From the NCBI GenBank assembly GCA_027946365.1, contig JAPEUQ010000011.1, positions 1,426,001 through 1,490,000 of the forward strand: a DNA stretch of 64,000 nucleotides. Reading direction: 5' to 3'. Positions within the stretch are counted from its first letter, which is position 1. Each line of letters opens with the position of its first letter. The notes under the pieces were generated by a model. That model had not been told where the DNA came from. It did not search any database and saw nothing but the letters and a program-made list of their open reading frames with translations. This document shows, in pieces, positions 25,864 through 37,245 of this stretch. The position numbers and the translations under genes were made by a program. This DNA is from Kalmusia sp. IMI 367209 (lineage: Eukaryota > Ascomycota > Dothideomycetes > Pleosporales > Didymosphaeriaceae).

Positions 25864-26337
25864 AGGGCAGTTTACCCAACGCCATGCACGGTGCAACACC
25901 ACACGCCGAGTCGGGTATCTACGGGAACGAAGCTCCAAACAAAGGCTGCTGCATGCCACGAAGGATAAGAATATATCCGCAATGCAGACGAGGAGAAAAT
26001 GGTAATGGGTAGACACGCTAGGTAGGCGCAGGAGTAGAAGTGCAGTAAGTGTAGGGGCAGGAGTAGAGGAAGGAATGCCGGTTCTTGGAGGAAGTCGCCA
26101 CAGCACAAAGACCACGATAGAATGTAAATCAGCTGTATACATGACAATCAGAAGACATGAAATGCATGTCGGGCATCCGCCGTTTTCCTCGTCGTGCAGG
26201 TGAAGATGGACCCTGCATTGCCAAGCCGGCGGCACGTTTCGCCGCGGATCGCAACCGCTCGCATGCAACTTTGTCGCGAGGAGCATCCGCATCACTTCAG
26301 CCGCCATTGACGCCCCATCAGCGGCTGTCGCATCGCC
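25864..26337. other. Intergenic, no gene seen
   Basis: This tandem gap holds the RTR1-like 3' end and the MRP51 promoter. A 351-aa minus-strand frame covering 25252-26307 lies antisense to RTR1 and has no family features, so I treat it as a shadow. Confidence 0.5.
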
Positions 26338-28044
26338 ATGGCTCTCCGACGGCAGAGCCTATCACCTACAGCCAATCTGCTGCGCAATTCACGCCTGTTC
26401 TCTCTTCCGAATCCACTCCCGCGCCCACAGGTTGCCGAAACCTACGGCGCTGGCACCCAAAAAGTTTCCGATACTGCGACCCTCCCATTCCCGACCCACC
26501 AAGCGATTGCGACAACGCCCAAGTCACTGGCACGTGGAGACTGGGGTTTGAAAAGGCCGCTGCCCTCACGATCACATGTCGTGCAGACGAGCAGCCCGGT
26601 GGTCAAGGTGAAGCAGTTGGACACCATTGAGCACATCACCGACTTCGACTCGGCCGCAGACCATGTGCGGACACGGCAGAAGTTCGAAGAGCTGTCAATA
26701 CCCATGATGAAGGGTATGGCTGCCATGCGAGATCACGGCCTCGGGGTGCTAGCGGGAGGTGCATTCGAGCGACGTTCAGATACAACATCATATGAGGAGG
26801 ATGAGGGCCTCGATGAGGCTGGACTGACCCTCGAAGCCATCAAACATAGTGCTTTGGAGAACAACAGACAGGCGCGAGGGAAAGAGCACAGTGTCTTCAC
26901 TCCTTTCAGTCTACCACAACCCGACGCAGCCCGCCATAATGTTCGCCGATGGAAACACGAAGGCCCGTGGCTGCCCGGTATGAGCGCCGACGAGTTCACC
27001 AGATACATGACCAAGCAGCTGTCTATCAGGAAAGCTGAATTTAACACATACTTGCGCCACTATGTCAAGAACGCAATATATACTACGCGTCACAAAGCTT
27101 GGAAGGATGCCCAAGTTCTGCCCGAAAACCCCCTAGATGCCGATGACTATCTGGCCCGGCAGGAAGACGAAGCCTACATGGCCGAGCAAGCAAAAGAGTG
27201 GTCTAACATTTCTGAAGAGGACATCAAGGCTGGCATCAAAGCCCTCCGCAGCGAGGCCGCCGTCAACCCCCTCCAATCACGCCTAGTTCAGCGCCTCATT
27301 GTACCCTTCCTCCGCATCCCCACCATTAAGCTCAAGGACCAGAAGTGGAATCCCGACGCCAAGAACGACTACGCCCAGTATCGCTTTGATGACGACGTTG
27401 CACCTCTTTCTACGCACCCATCTGCCGGTTTGGGCTATCTCCGCACTAACTCATACATGAGTAATCACCCCATTCTTGGACCACAGAGCGAGCGGGCACC
27501 AGTGAAGGCCCGCATCATCGAACCTAGGTCTGTGAACAAGGAAACCACAGCGCGTCTTGGTATCGCTGGTTTTGTCACAAACGATGAGCATCGTGGCATA
27601 GGAGAAAGACCTAATCCCGTAGGCGGCAGGGATCCTGCGGCCGAGATCGATATTCACACCGAGGGAGGGGCTAAATTAAACGTCCTCCCACACTACGCAT
27701 CCGTGACCAACGATGGTCGCATACATATCAAACTGACGCGTTCGTCTGGTGCAGAGGTCATGGTCGCGAATGGCGAACTAGAAGATAGGGCGCCGGAGCG
27801 ACAGCCTGTAGAAAAGGATCCCCTCCGTGATTTGGGATCTATGGGTAAGAGTGGTACGGAGCTAGACGCGCAAAGTCCACAGGCCCTGCACTTCCTTAAT
27901 TTGACGGGAATTGGGAGGCCAGGTGCTAGCCCTATACATCAGAGTAATCCTTCCGTAGTAGATCAATTTGAACCTTCTACGCCGTCTGCGGACGAGACGC
28001 AGAGCTTGGAAGAGGGCATCCGGGGCGAAAATCAGAAGCGGTAG
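26338..28044 (+). CDS. MRP51: Mitochondrial ribosomal small-subunit protein MRP51 (bS1m)
   Basis: A component of the mitochondrial 37S subunit needed for translation of mitochondrially encoded mRNAs. It is one exon of 568 aa with the start in a good context. The first 30 residues are Arg/Ser/Leu-rich without acids, as in a mitochondrial targeting peptide. The family hallmarks are RGDWGLKRPLPSRS around residue 66 and VKQLDTIEHITDFDSAADHV after it. Further conserved-looking blocks are LKDQKWNPDAKNDYAQYRFDDDV and LPHYASVTNDGRIHIKLTRS. The tail of about 70 residues is disordered. It is longer than the yeast protein (344 aa), as expected for filamentous ascomycetes. Confidence 0.85.
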   Translation: MALRRQSLSPTANLLRNSRLFSLPNPLPRPQVAETYGAGTQKVSDTATLPFPTHQAIATTPKSLARGDWGLKRPLPSRSHVVQTSSPVVKVKQLDTIEHITDFDSAADHVRTRQKFEELSIPMMKGMAAMRDHGLGVLAGGAFERRSDTTSYEEDEGLDEAGLTLEAIKHSALENNRQARGKEHSVFTPFSLPQPDAARHNVRRWKHEGPWLPGMSADEFTRYMTKQLSIRKAEFNTYLRHYVKNAIYTTRHKAWKDAQVLPENPLDADDYLARQEDEAYMAEQAKEWSNISEEDIKAGIKALRSEAAVNPLQSRLVQRLIVPFLRIPTIKLKDQKWNPDAKNDYAQYRFDDDVAPLSTHPSAGLGYLRTNSYMSNHPILGPQSERAPVKARIIEPRSVNKETTARLGIAGFVTNDEHRGIGERPNPVGGRDPAAEIDIHTEGGAKLNVLPHYASVTNDGRIHIKLTRSSGAEVMVANGELEDRAPERQPVEKDPLRDLGSMGKSGTELDAQSPQALHFLNLTGIGRPGASPIHQSNPSVVDQFEPSTPSADETQSLEEGIRGENQKR

Positions 28045-28314
28045 GGAACATGTATGATATTTGAGGGGGTGAAGGGCGTTGTCACTTGTACATGTACAAC
28101 ACTAGAATCTGTATATCACCAAGAGTCTCCGTTTCGTCCTAAAATTTTGTATATCCGATGAAGCAGGGATATAGATTTCAGCCATGTCCTAATAAAGTCA
28201 CCTCACGTTAATATAGAGAGAGCTCTTATAAATGCTGGGCTTGACTATTATTTCATACACTAGTAGTCTGGATAATCCTAGTGTCTGTTTCAAGTACCCG
28301 CCCCCACCCTTTTA
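28045..28314. other. Intergenic
   Basis: A short AT-rich gap downstream of MRP51. Nothing is recognised. Confidence 0.5.
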
Positions 28315-29003
28315 TTGCAGTGCAATGGGTTCCACAAGGTTGGAGAAGCACAGGAAAAGATCGGAAACATCCAGCGGCGTGAGATTTGGGCCTGTGTAAC
28401 TTCAAATCTCGCACCCCATCTGTACGTACGTGAGTACCACGAAGTAATCAGTAGTTCCAAAAATCGTATATTAAGTGTAGTGTACCATGATTACCCAATG
28501 AATATGTTTGCTGTAGAAAAGACCGCCTTTCTCACTCGAACTCGCTCTCCAGTTCATCACTCACCACAAAATCCATCATTGGAGCTGTCAATGCGAGCAT
28601 GAAATTTTTGTACGACTTACAAGTATTTCACTGCGACATCCAACTTGAGAGTAGTTCATTCGGTATTGGAAAGAATGCTATGACAATTAGAGACTTTGAA
28701 GGGACGCACAAGCCAGACAAATCTTTCAACACGCGAACGGTTCTGGAGAGATGGTGGCCAAAAGAGTATGAAGCCGCTACTTTTACAGATCTTGGGATTG
28801 ACGTCGGCCTTATTGCGAGCGGTGAGCAGTCTTCCACCAATGGAGAACATGGACTCAACTGGACGCCTTTTTATTCGATTCTCATGACTGTAAAAGTCCA
28901 CTGCTCAACAGCTATGCAACTATCATACGTGAGACCTAAGGAAAGACCTCAAGAAAATTATGACCCCAATGTATCGTTTGCGACTTGTTCGAATGCGACT
29001 TAA
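28315..29003 (+). pseudogene. Degenerate protein-kinase-like relic
   Basis: Two overlapping frames (28315-28602 and 28599-29003) together hold fragments of a kinase fold. HCDIQLESSSFGI matches the HRD/HCD catalytic loop and following strand of fungal kinase-like proteins. IRDFEGTH sits where the metal-binding DFG/DFEG would be. WWPKEYEAATFTDLGIDVGLIAS resembles the activation-segment to helix F region (P-E-E/E-Y then TD-x-x-x-L-G). The ATP-binding Gly loop and the VAIK lysine are not visible and the frame shifts near 28545-28600. It could instead be a spliced, diverged gene with missed exons, but I favour a relic. No activity should be assumed. Confidence 0.45.
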
Positions 29004-29186
29004 GCAATTAAGAAGTCAGTGGGTGACTTGGTTGGTTGTTCGATCAGTCGCCTCCGATTTAGCATGCATTTGATGACTCTCAATATGAGCCTTCGCACCG
29101 CCTCCTGCAAGACCTTGCGGATTCTCCGTTGTGTTCCGCCATCCGCCGCCTGCCGAATACGGCGCACCAGAATTCTTATGTTGGCG

Positions 29187-29836
29187 CTACGCCAACGCGA
29201 ACAAGACCAGAGATGCAACGACTAGAATCCTGAACCCGAATTCAGTAACTTTGCCCACTCGAAAAGTCCGTGTGTCCCTTTCTCTACCAACACTTACCAT
29301 TCTAAAGCCCCAATACCCGCAGCCGCCGCAATAGCATCCCTATGCTTCTTCCTCCTGTTCTTTAGACAATCAATGTATCGGTCATCCCACGCATCATAGT
29401 CATACATAGGATCACTACGTTGTGCTGAGTCCGAACAATCATGGATATCATTGAAATCGACACCGACGTAAAATAACTTGTATGCGCTAGCCCAGGATGC
29501 GAGGTCAGCCCAACAAGTGAGCCACCAGACGGGTTGGAACAGCGCGAGGATAAGATAGGCCCACGCGTTGAAGAGGAAAGTGACAAAAGTTGTTGTTGTA
29601 AGGTAGTAGCCTTCTGACGCGAAGATCGCGATAGACTATGGCAATTGTTAGCATCAGCGATTCGGCAAGGTTCATTACGTAGGATGAATATGATTATTTA
29701 CACAGAATATGGCGTAGCCATTGCCGGCGAAAAAGGCATAAAAGGTTGCACCGTAGGCAGCAAGGCCGAGGAAGACGACTGCGATGACGATCTTTGCGAC
29801 GAAGAGAAATCTGAACCACGAAGGCACTTGAGGCAT
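29187..29836 (-). CDS. Four-helix MARVEL-like membrane protein
   Basis: Three exons, 29836-29702, 29635-29298 and 29229-29187, give 171 aa in one frame. Helix 1 is FLFVAKIVIAVVFLGLAAYG. Helices 2 and 3 lie in the second exon (GYYLTTTTFVTFLF and AYLILALFQPVWWLTCW). The last exon supplies a short helix 4, WILVVASLVLFALA, ending at the C-terminus. The arrangement and the Trp/Cys pattern of helix 3 suit fungal MARVEL-like proteins of membrane domains, but the family match is from memory. The second intron begins directly after GAA TG, so an unspliced message would stop at TAA and lose helix 4. The start is the first ATG after an upstream stop. Confidence 0.65.
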
Positions 29837-32800
29837 GTGTTCGCGAGGTTGCGCCTCTACTATCTTTGATGTATTTTTCAGCTTATTAGGTTTTCGGTTT
29901 GAGTACGAAAATTTCGCAGTTTTTATTCCTTCCACTAACTATTCCGACGCATCACTCCTACATTTATACACGACCCCCTGGTCTTCGCTTGTCATTTCGC
30001 CATTGTTTTCAGCTCTCCATAGATCGTGTATTTGTCTAGCATAGATGGGCGTACCTAAGGTAATAGAAAACGCCACGCAGATGTGATTGGCCGTCTATTT
30101 ATCGTTGTTGGGGGCTTGAACGCCAGAATTCGAATCACGATACTGTTGTACAGAGCACCTCGTGTTTGGACGAATAATATTTGTCGAGTCGAGGAGTAAC
30201 CACAGTATATCAAACGAGCGACAGATAATTGACAGGGAGATTCTGTAAGAGCTACAGGGTATAGACATGTCGGGTCACATCCCTATGTGTTGATCTCAAC
30301 ACCTCTATTGAAAAGACTGGATTTCCTCAAATTTCACCTATTACAGAGTGAGCATGCACTACAGGGATGCGAACCGATGTGTCGAGGTCCTGTACATGGA
30401 AAGTGCATTGTTCATGAAAAAATTATAGGGGCTGGAAGCCACAGGTGCCTAAGCGCTTGCTATTTTGGATTTTTTGTCATTTAGAGAGATGAGAGTTTGT
30501 TGAGCCCAAGATAGCCGCCGCAGCGCTAGCTTTGTCAGTGGGCGAAATTTGGCAACACAGCCTTTGTGTTAGAAAAAGAGCATGAGAAGAGGTCCTTGTC
30601 TCGATACGCAGAGAATACTTGTTATGTTACACTTCGATGCGAGACTCAAATCTAGGTGAAGCTGCTCGCAGAAAACTCGAGATGATTGGAACCGTCCGCT
30701 GCAGTGACATTTACGGTTTCCACAGATTAGCTCATATCCTCTCGGCTCCTTTCCATAAAGTGATAATTGATGATTTTTTTGCCCAAAAAGCATGTGTGTG
30801 GTGTCCGAGCTCGCATTAGTAAGTCCAAAACTATTAATTAATTTGCCTATATGTCACTTTCGCTTATCTTCACAGCCTCCATTCCGTGTGTCATTTCTCA
30901 GCCGCATGCACTGCACACTGATGGTGGTCAATCTCGCGCTAACCCGCACAAGCTGAATTCATGAGCACCTGATGAGACTCACGAAATGAAACTTGCCATC
31001 CTCTGAATCAACAATTATATCTTTCTAACCAGCGCATGTATAGGTGTAGATAATGGATCTGTACGCGAGACCCAGGTTTTGATGCCTATGTCGAAGCTCG
31101 ACAACTACGGCACATCAATTAATGTTATTTGAATTATAGTTGAGGAGGAAGTGCAGCACCCTATCCGACGTAGCACAGTATGTAAGTTTGATGGATGAAG
31201 AAAAATTTTTTCTACATACTTCATTTACGTACTACAGTACCATTCTTGGGTGTTACAGGGACCCTAACATCGTACAGGTGCGATCCGAGTGATCCGAGTC
31301 ATAGGCCGCTTTTCGTTTACCAGGCATAGACCTACAAGTAGCTACATAGTATAGGTTTGGTTTCCTGACTAAACAAACATCAGCCAATGTTACCTTCGAA
31401 GTAATGAATCACACAGCAGAATAGGTATGTCCTCTATCAGTTGAAAATCGTATCAAGGAAGCCACGAGGGGTAGCGTATGAGTCTTTTGGTGATATAAAC
31501 CATGAATCGTAGAGCGCTACCATTTTAACAGCCGGCAGCAGGACATTTCAATCATTAATGAGATGTCACTTCTCGAAATGTGGAGATTTGCTGGGCTTCA
31601 TTAAGCGCTAGTTCACAGGGAGCTCTATCCAGTTCTATATCGCTGCCTTGGAATTGTCACAAAGATGTGATCTAACATCCAAATTCGCATAGCAAAAGTC
31701 AACGGTCTGGAGAACGAGCTATATCAGTAATGAGTCAGTTAATTGTGGCGTATAAGATAGTAGAACTTACTACATATATATTCAACATATACAACATGTA
31801 TGTCGGTTCAATTTGAGCACCTTATCACTTTCTAGAGGCAGCAGTCCACTCCACTAAAGCCTAAGTTATACTCAGGATAGACTCCCTCACAAGCCGTTGT
31901 AAAAGACTTTAGTCTTTATACCACTTAGACTCCTTGTAACGATACTAATCCAATATAACTTACATTACCTAAAGAAGAGTAGCTTGCTTATCTCCTTAAG
32001 CTATGCATACTTAGCCTCACTTATGATCACTTCATATGCGTATGCCTCGGGTTACTTCTATATCCAGAACTAATGAGTGCTCCTATATATTCCAGTCAGA
32101 GTGTCGCAGTAGCCATATATGCCTCTGAGAATTAAATGATGATATTCATGTTAAGCCACGTGTCGAATCAACTATTCCTGCTTCAATCGTACCATTGATA
32201 GGGTTTTATCAGTTGTTTCCGGAAATGTCAAGCTAGGTAGATTTGAGTCATAGCGGGTTCGAAGGAGACTAGTTCCTAAGTATAATGCTGTGCGTGACAC
32301 TATAATTCTAGTACAAATGGGGTAAATCAATGGTGAAGGTATAACTCGTTTTTCACCGCCATAGAAAAATTTCCAATCGCCATTCCCACGCAATATATGT
32401 TTTAGTCTTCAGTTCGAGAGGCGAAAAACTAAGGATCGGTCATATTATAAAGTGATATTCTAGACTATACTATTACATGTCAGGTCCCGTTACGTCTTAT
32501 AATCACTATGCCATTTAAAGAGCTGTCCGAAATTTATAGATATCAAAGGCTATACAGGTATACCCAATGCGTAACGAAGTTATTCCCATATATACTAAGC
32601 TGCCCTATAAGGTCTTATTACATATCTACCGTCTCCTATATTATATATAGCAGGAGATAAGTCATTGCTACCTCCGTCATTCACTATTTTCTCCGACTAC
32701 CTACCTCTTCTCTACCTATTAGATAGGATGACAAATATCTAGAGTATTTCTACACTAAAGTTTGTGGTAGATAGGCTATATGTATCCTTCTCGACTTCCT

Positions 32801-35800
32801 TGATCACTCGATTCCTGTTAAAACTGATGGGCTAGTATACTTTTTCTGAGCTTCAAGATACTCCCTACGCTTCCTATTAACCTTTCCACTAACCCATCCT
32901 GCCATTGTTGCTACAGTACCTAGACAGTACCCTCTCTCGATTCATAGGTGGTAGTGTCCAAAAAGCATATTCTTTTCATCAAAAATCGTCAATGCAAAGA
33001 CCAAACAGGTTAATGCTAAGCAGATAATCATATGCTAAGCGCTGTTTAGGTGCCCCACGTATGGCAGTGAAGCAACATCGTCTAAGGAATACTCATCGGT
33101 ACCTACTTCTACGTGCCTAGTGCTGCTTTTCAGATTCCAATTCACAGATGCATCCGTACTTTCATCAACTTCCTTCTGTCTCCTCTCTTTATACTCTTCG
33201 ACCTCCTTCCGTCTCCTGTCTATTACTGAATACAGCACGCTTGTTGAGAACGTAAGGAAAATTAATTCACAGCACAATGACGACGATAAAGCTTTGATTT
33301 GGTTTGCAATCATGCTGACATTCAGATACTTTATTAACGCGGGTTTAACTCGGTTTCTATAAAGCATATAATCAATTATTATTGACAAAGATTTGATGAG
33401 GCAAGGATTACGTTGCTTGTAGGTGCATGACATGCATGGCTTCGAAATAGAAGCTACTTACTGTTGGGTTACGACAACGGTTGCTAATCGCAGGCGAGGA
33501 ACACTGAGAATATAATTTGAGAATCGAATTTTACTCCAGCTAAGGTAGGTTGCACGAGTATCATGATATTAAATGTTTCAGTGCAAAATTTACGGCATTT
33601 TTTCGTCATTCGGAACTCATGAGTATGCAATAGACTGTGAGACATTATCCGTAGAGAAACGCTCAAGGTTTTATACAATGTAGAACCTACGAGGTATCCG
33701 TACAACCATATGCTACAATTCGGATACATACCCTTCCCAGGTACGCATATATTAATTGATACAGTACACTCATTATGAGTGAACACACACGCCGTTTCTG
33801 GAAGAGAGTAAGAGTGAGAATTATGGCTTCCTTACGCCCTAGATATATAGCACAGTCCACGTCCAATTTAGGCGACAAATTAGTCAAGAATAGTTTGAGG
33901 CACACCTGATTTCTTTGTTAACCTCCTCCAGATATATTTTCTCAACATTTTTTAGAGCGATTTTCCTAGTATAATTTAAAATAAGTATCCAAAGACTCGG
34001 TATCAACGATGGTCGGCCTTACCATAAATTCACTAGAAGCTGCGCTCGCAACTTTCATGGCACCTAATCATGAGGACAAATGAGATACGGTACTCAAGAT
34101 AGGGTACATAAATGGCATGATTTTTAGGCAGCTCGGCGCAGTGCTAACTCACCATGATCCACATCTCTCGCACGAAAGGCGTACATTGGTTAGACATTAG
34201 ACATCTGTATACTTGAAGAGATAATTTGGAGAAATTTAAGCCAGAGCCTAATTTCAGTGACATGTAAAACCTAAATCACATGGTCTATATGCACAAAAAT
34301 ACATATATATAGGTTGATTATCCCTGCACGTAGGAGCACCCGAAAAAATGTAATACCCAGGGTAGCTTCTCCTCTAATGAGATCTGTATCGAACCGCTCA
34401 AGGACTCTGTGTTCATGCCTGGGGTTGCGATCTACCTTCCTTGGCTTGATCAAGTAATCATTTAGTGATGATGTGTATCTTAGGGTCTGTAAATTATAGC
34501 ACATGCGTGCTTACTAAATCCGAGCTCAATAAAGAGGGATGTAAGAGACGAGGGTTGTTTAATCGTGGCCGTTTGTCAGCTTGTGGATAAACATACTCGT
34601 TTTGATGACAGCTTCATATACCCAGAATGTGATATCCAAGAGTGACTGCGCAGTCCACTCAGGAAAAGATTGCCGACTCTATCAGGCCATTAATTTCTCG
34701 GGCATATCTCTATGTTATCCTTTTTGAGACGTTTGCAAGTAGATTGTTCTATCACTGTTTTTGTTTTTGTTTCTCCCAGATATTGCTTTTTGTATGCTTC
34801 ACTCGTTTCGGCACATTGGAAGCAAGTAACCTCTGTAAAGTTACTGTGAATTCATCTATTGGACTTCATGCAAACATAGCTTCAATTAGTATTCATATAG
34901 ATTGTCGAGGCTATTAAATAATTGACAATTGTTTAAGATTTGAATTAGCTGTAAGATGTGTAACACGGACGAGATCCTCCTATCGTAGGAATTAGCTGAT
35001 CCTTTCGCACTTACACATATCAGGGACGTGGAAATAATTCTCGAACTCCCTAGTGTGTTTTCAGCGATGAGCGTGCCCAGACTTTCTACTATGTCACACA
35101 CATATTCAGCGAATAAGCGTGAGCTACAGAATGACGTGTAACTCATACACAACAGAAACTTTGCTTATATACCCCTATGTATGGCGGCGTAAGCTCAAAG
35201 AACCATTCACCAATCTTCGCATCAGACATATGTAATATTCTAAACTAATCTCGATGATTGTTGTAGGTAGTTAAGCGCGCTCGAATTGAAGGGAATCTGT
35301 CGGGAACAAGGTGACCTTCCATTACAGTTGAACGGATTTCTCGGAGAATAGACAGCAGTCATTCCCAAGAATTCACTTGAGTCGAACGGCAAACAGTGTG
35401 TCGTCAAAAGTAAGATTATGTGTCCGCATGGTTTGGTAGTCTGTCTGTGCACCAAATCGATCGACGACGTCGTCATACCGCCGGAAGACCAGCGGATGTC
35501 GCATGGGCATCGATATGCTCGAAACGTACAATACTCCATTATGTTGTGCGCTTCCGAGGCGCCGCGCGTTGTTGCATTGTTATGGCTCAGGCCGAAAGGC
35601 TAAAGATGTGAAGAGAGACGCTCTCGCGTGAGCATGTGACCAGGCCAATGCTCCGCCAAGAATGGCTAGCGGCGCTAGCTACGCGAGCGTGAATGTTTTT
35701 ACCTCGCACCTCGAACTTGGACCTCTCCCGATCGCCCGACACTCTACTCCTACCCGCCTACTTCAACACCACAACGCCATCAAATTGCATCTAATACACA

Positions 35801-35884
35801 CACTCTCGTGCCGACTCTAGTCACGCGCATTGGTCTGGAACCCCCTGGCAGGGTGAATGAAGGTGTAGGCCACGTTGGAACATA
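29837..35884. other. AT-rich gene-poor block, probable decayed repeats
   Basis: Six kilobases without a supportable gene. From about 31.0 to 34.6 kb the sequence is strongly AT-rich and full of TA steps and short homopolymers, like repeat-induced point mutation (RIP) relics in ascomycetes. Fragments near 32780-32960 on the minus strand read like basic transposase or retroelement pieces, but no DDE, integrase or reverse-transcriptase motif can be claimed. A minus-strand frame at 33035-33433 (132 aa, with imperfect Glu/Lys/Arg repeats) is the longest clean frame and stays unassigned. I found no terminal repeats. Confidence 0.5.
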
Positions 35885-37245
35885 ATGTCACCTGCCCCAA
35901 TTACCCAGGATGCAGACGCGGCTGCCTCGCAATCTCCAACGCAACCTCAACCGCCGCCACAAAGTAAGTCGAATTTAATTAAACATCGATTAATACCTAA
36001 CGCGCCATAGCAACTCCCCAAGTGCCAAGCTTTGATGATATATTCCATCAGAAGTTCATGGACATCATTCAGCAGTGGAAAGATGACCCGCGCTCTGCTC
36101 AGTTAACTTCCAAGGACCGCAAAAACTTCATTGACACAGCGTACTTTGCGACTGACGAGGAGGTCTTTGGAAATCGCCAACTATCTGACCAAGATATCAA
36201 GCTTCGCGCACTCACCAAGGTCTTCTACAAAGTCCTTGCCGAGGAGCCGTGGTCAGAGGACTGGATTCGTCCTCATGACGTGGAGCGTAAGCTTAGTAGG
36301 TTTGAGATGCACAAGGATTCAGTCAAGCTCGCAGCGGAGCACGGCATTACTACTCCTCGGGAGGGTGTCGCGGCTGCTCGTCGAGCATTGATGTTACAGA
36401 AGAGTGTCCCTCAAGACAAAACCAATCTCCAAGACAAGACAAATACTGAAGACAATACTACTCCGAAAGATAAGACCCAACTTAGAGGTCCGTTCGATGA
36501 CATCGAGATCATCTACATCCCTGGTACGGTGTCGTCTACTGCTACAAATAAGATTGACCGAGATACCATATACCCTGTTTCAGTAGCCAGCGTCGCTAAC
36601 ATTCTGCAAACGCACATCTGCCGGGACATGACAAGACCGTATGCGATGGCGCAAAAATTCGTCACCGTTACGGATACCGAAGAGTTGACCAAACTGCGTC
36701 AGTTCGCGTGCGATGTGTGCGATTTCGCTCCACACCTTCTAGACAATGACAACATCAGTCTTCTCATCGTTCTGCTTATCCTAACTCGCTCTGAGATCTG
36801 TAGGCGCTTTGAGAATAACGGCATTCGTATCGAAGGGTCAACTATCAGCCACCGCCGAGCTGAGTGCATGAAGCAGAAGCTAGGCTGGAAGATTACCGAC
36901 GAGCGCAAGCCGTTTGACAACGTTGCCATCGAGCTTCAAACACGTGTCAAAAACGCTTGCTTCCCAGCACCACGAGCTCAGCGTGTCAACAAGACTAAGA
37001 CCGCGCGCAAGTCATCCACGCCTGCTACCCCATCCACCCCTCCAATTGGTTACTTTGCAGCTCCCCAAGCTCGCATCCCCATGAACGGTCACGTCAACCA
37101 CAGCATCAACGTTCCAGCTCCGGCATCTGCATACAACTTGGGTCATCATCAATGGTCAAAGAGCTTCGCAGGCCCATCAAAAGATGCACCTGCTATATCC
37201 ATAATTCCAGGAAGCAGCGCGGCCGAGCCAATGGACCTTTCATAG
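35885..37245 (+). CDS. Orphan protein, 437 aa
   Basis: Two exons, 35885-35963 and 36011-37245. The first encodes a Pro/Gln-rich leader; the 47-nt intron has GTAAGT and ATAG ends and the phases agree. Residues 30-130 look helical and folded (FDDIFHQKFMDIIQQWKDD and following). Around residues 165-185 an imperfect repeat of DKT/DNT units occurs. A second folded-looking part follows (ICRDMTRPYAMAQKF, FACDVCDF, LLIVLLILTRSEICRRF). The last 100 residues are Pro/Ala/Ser-rich. There is no signal peptide. I do not recognise a domain. It sits at the edge of the AT-rich block, where young or fast-evolving genes are common. Confidence 0.6.

Noticed and set aside
25252..26307. 351-aa minus-strand open frame
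   Set aside because: It lies antisense to the RTR1 homologue and runs into intergenic sequence, with no domain, so it is a composition shadow.
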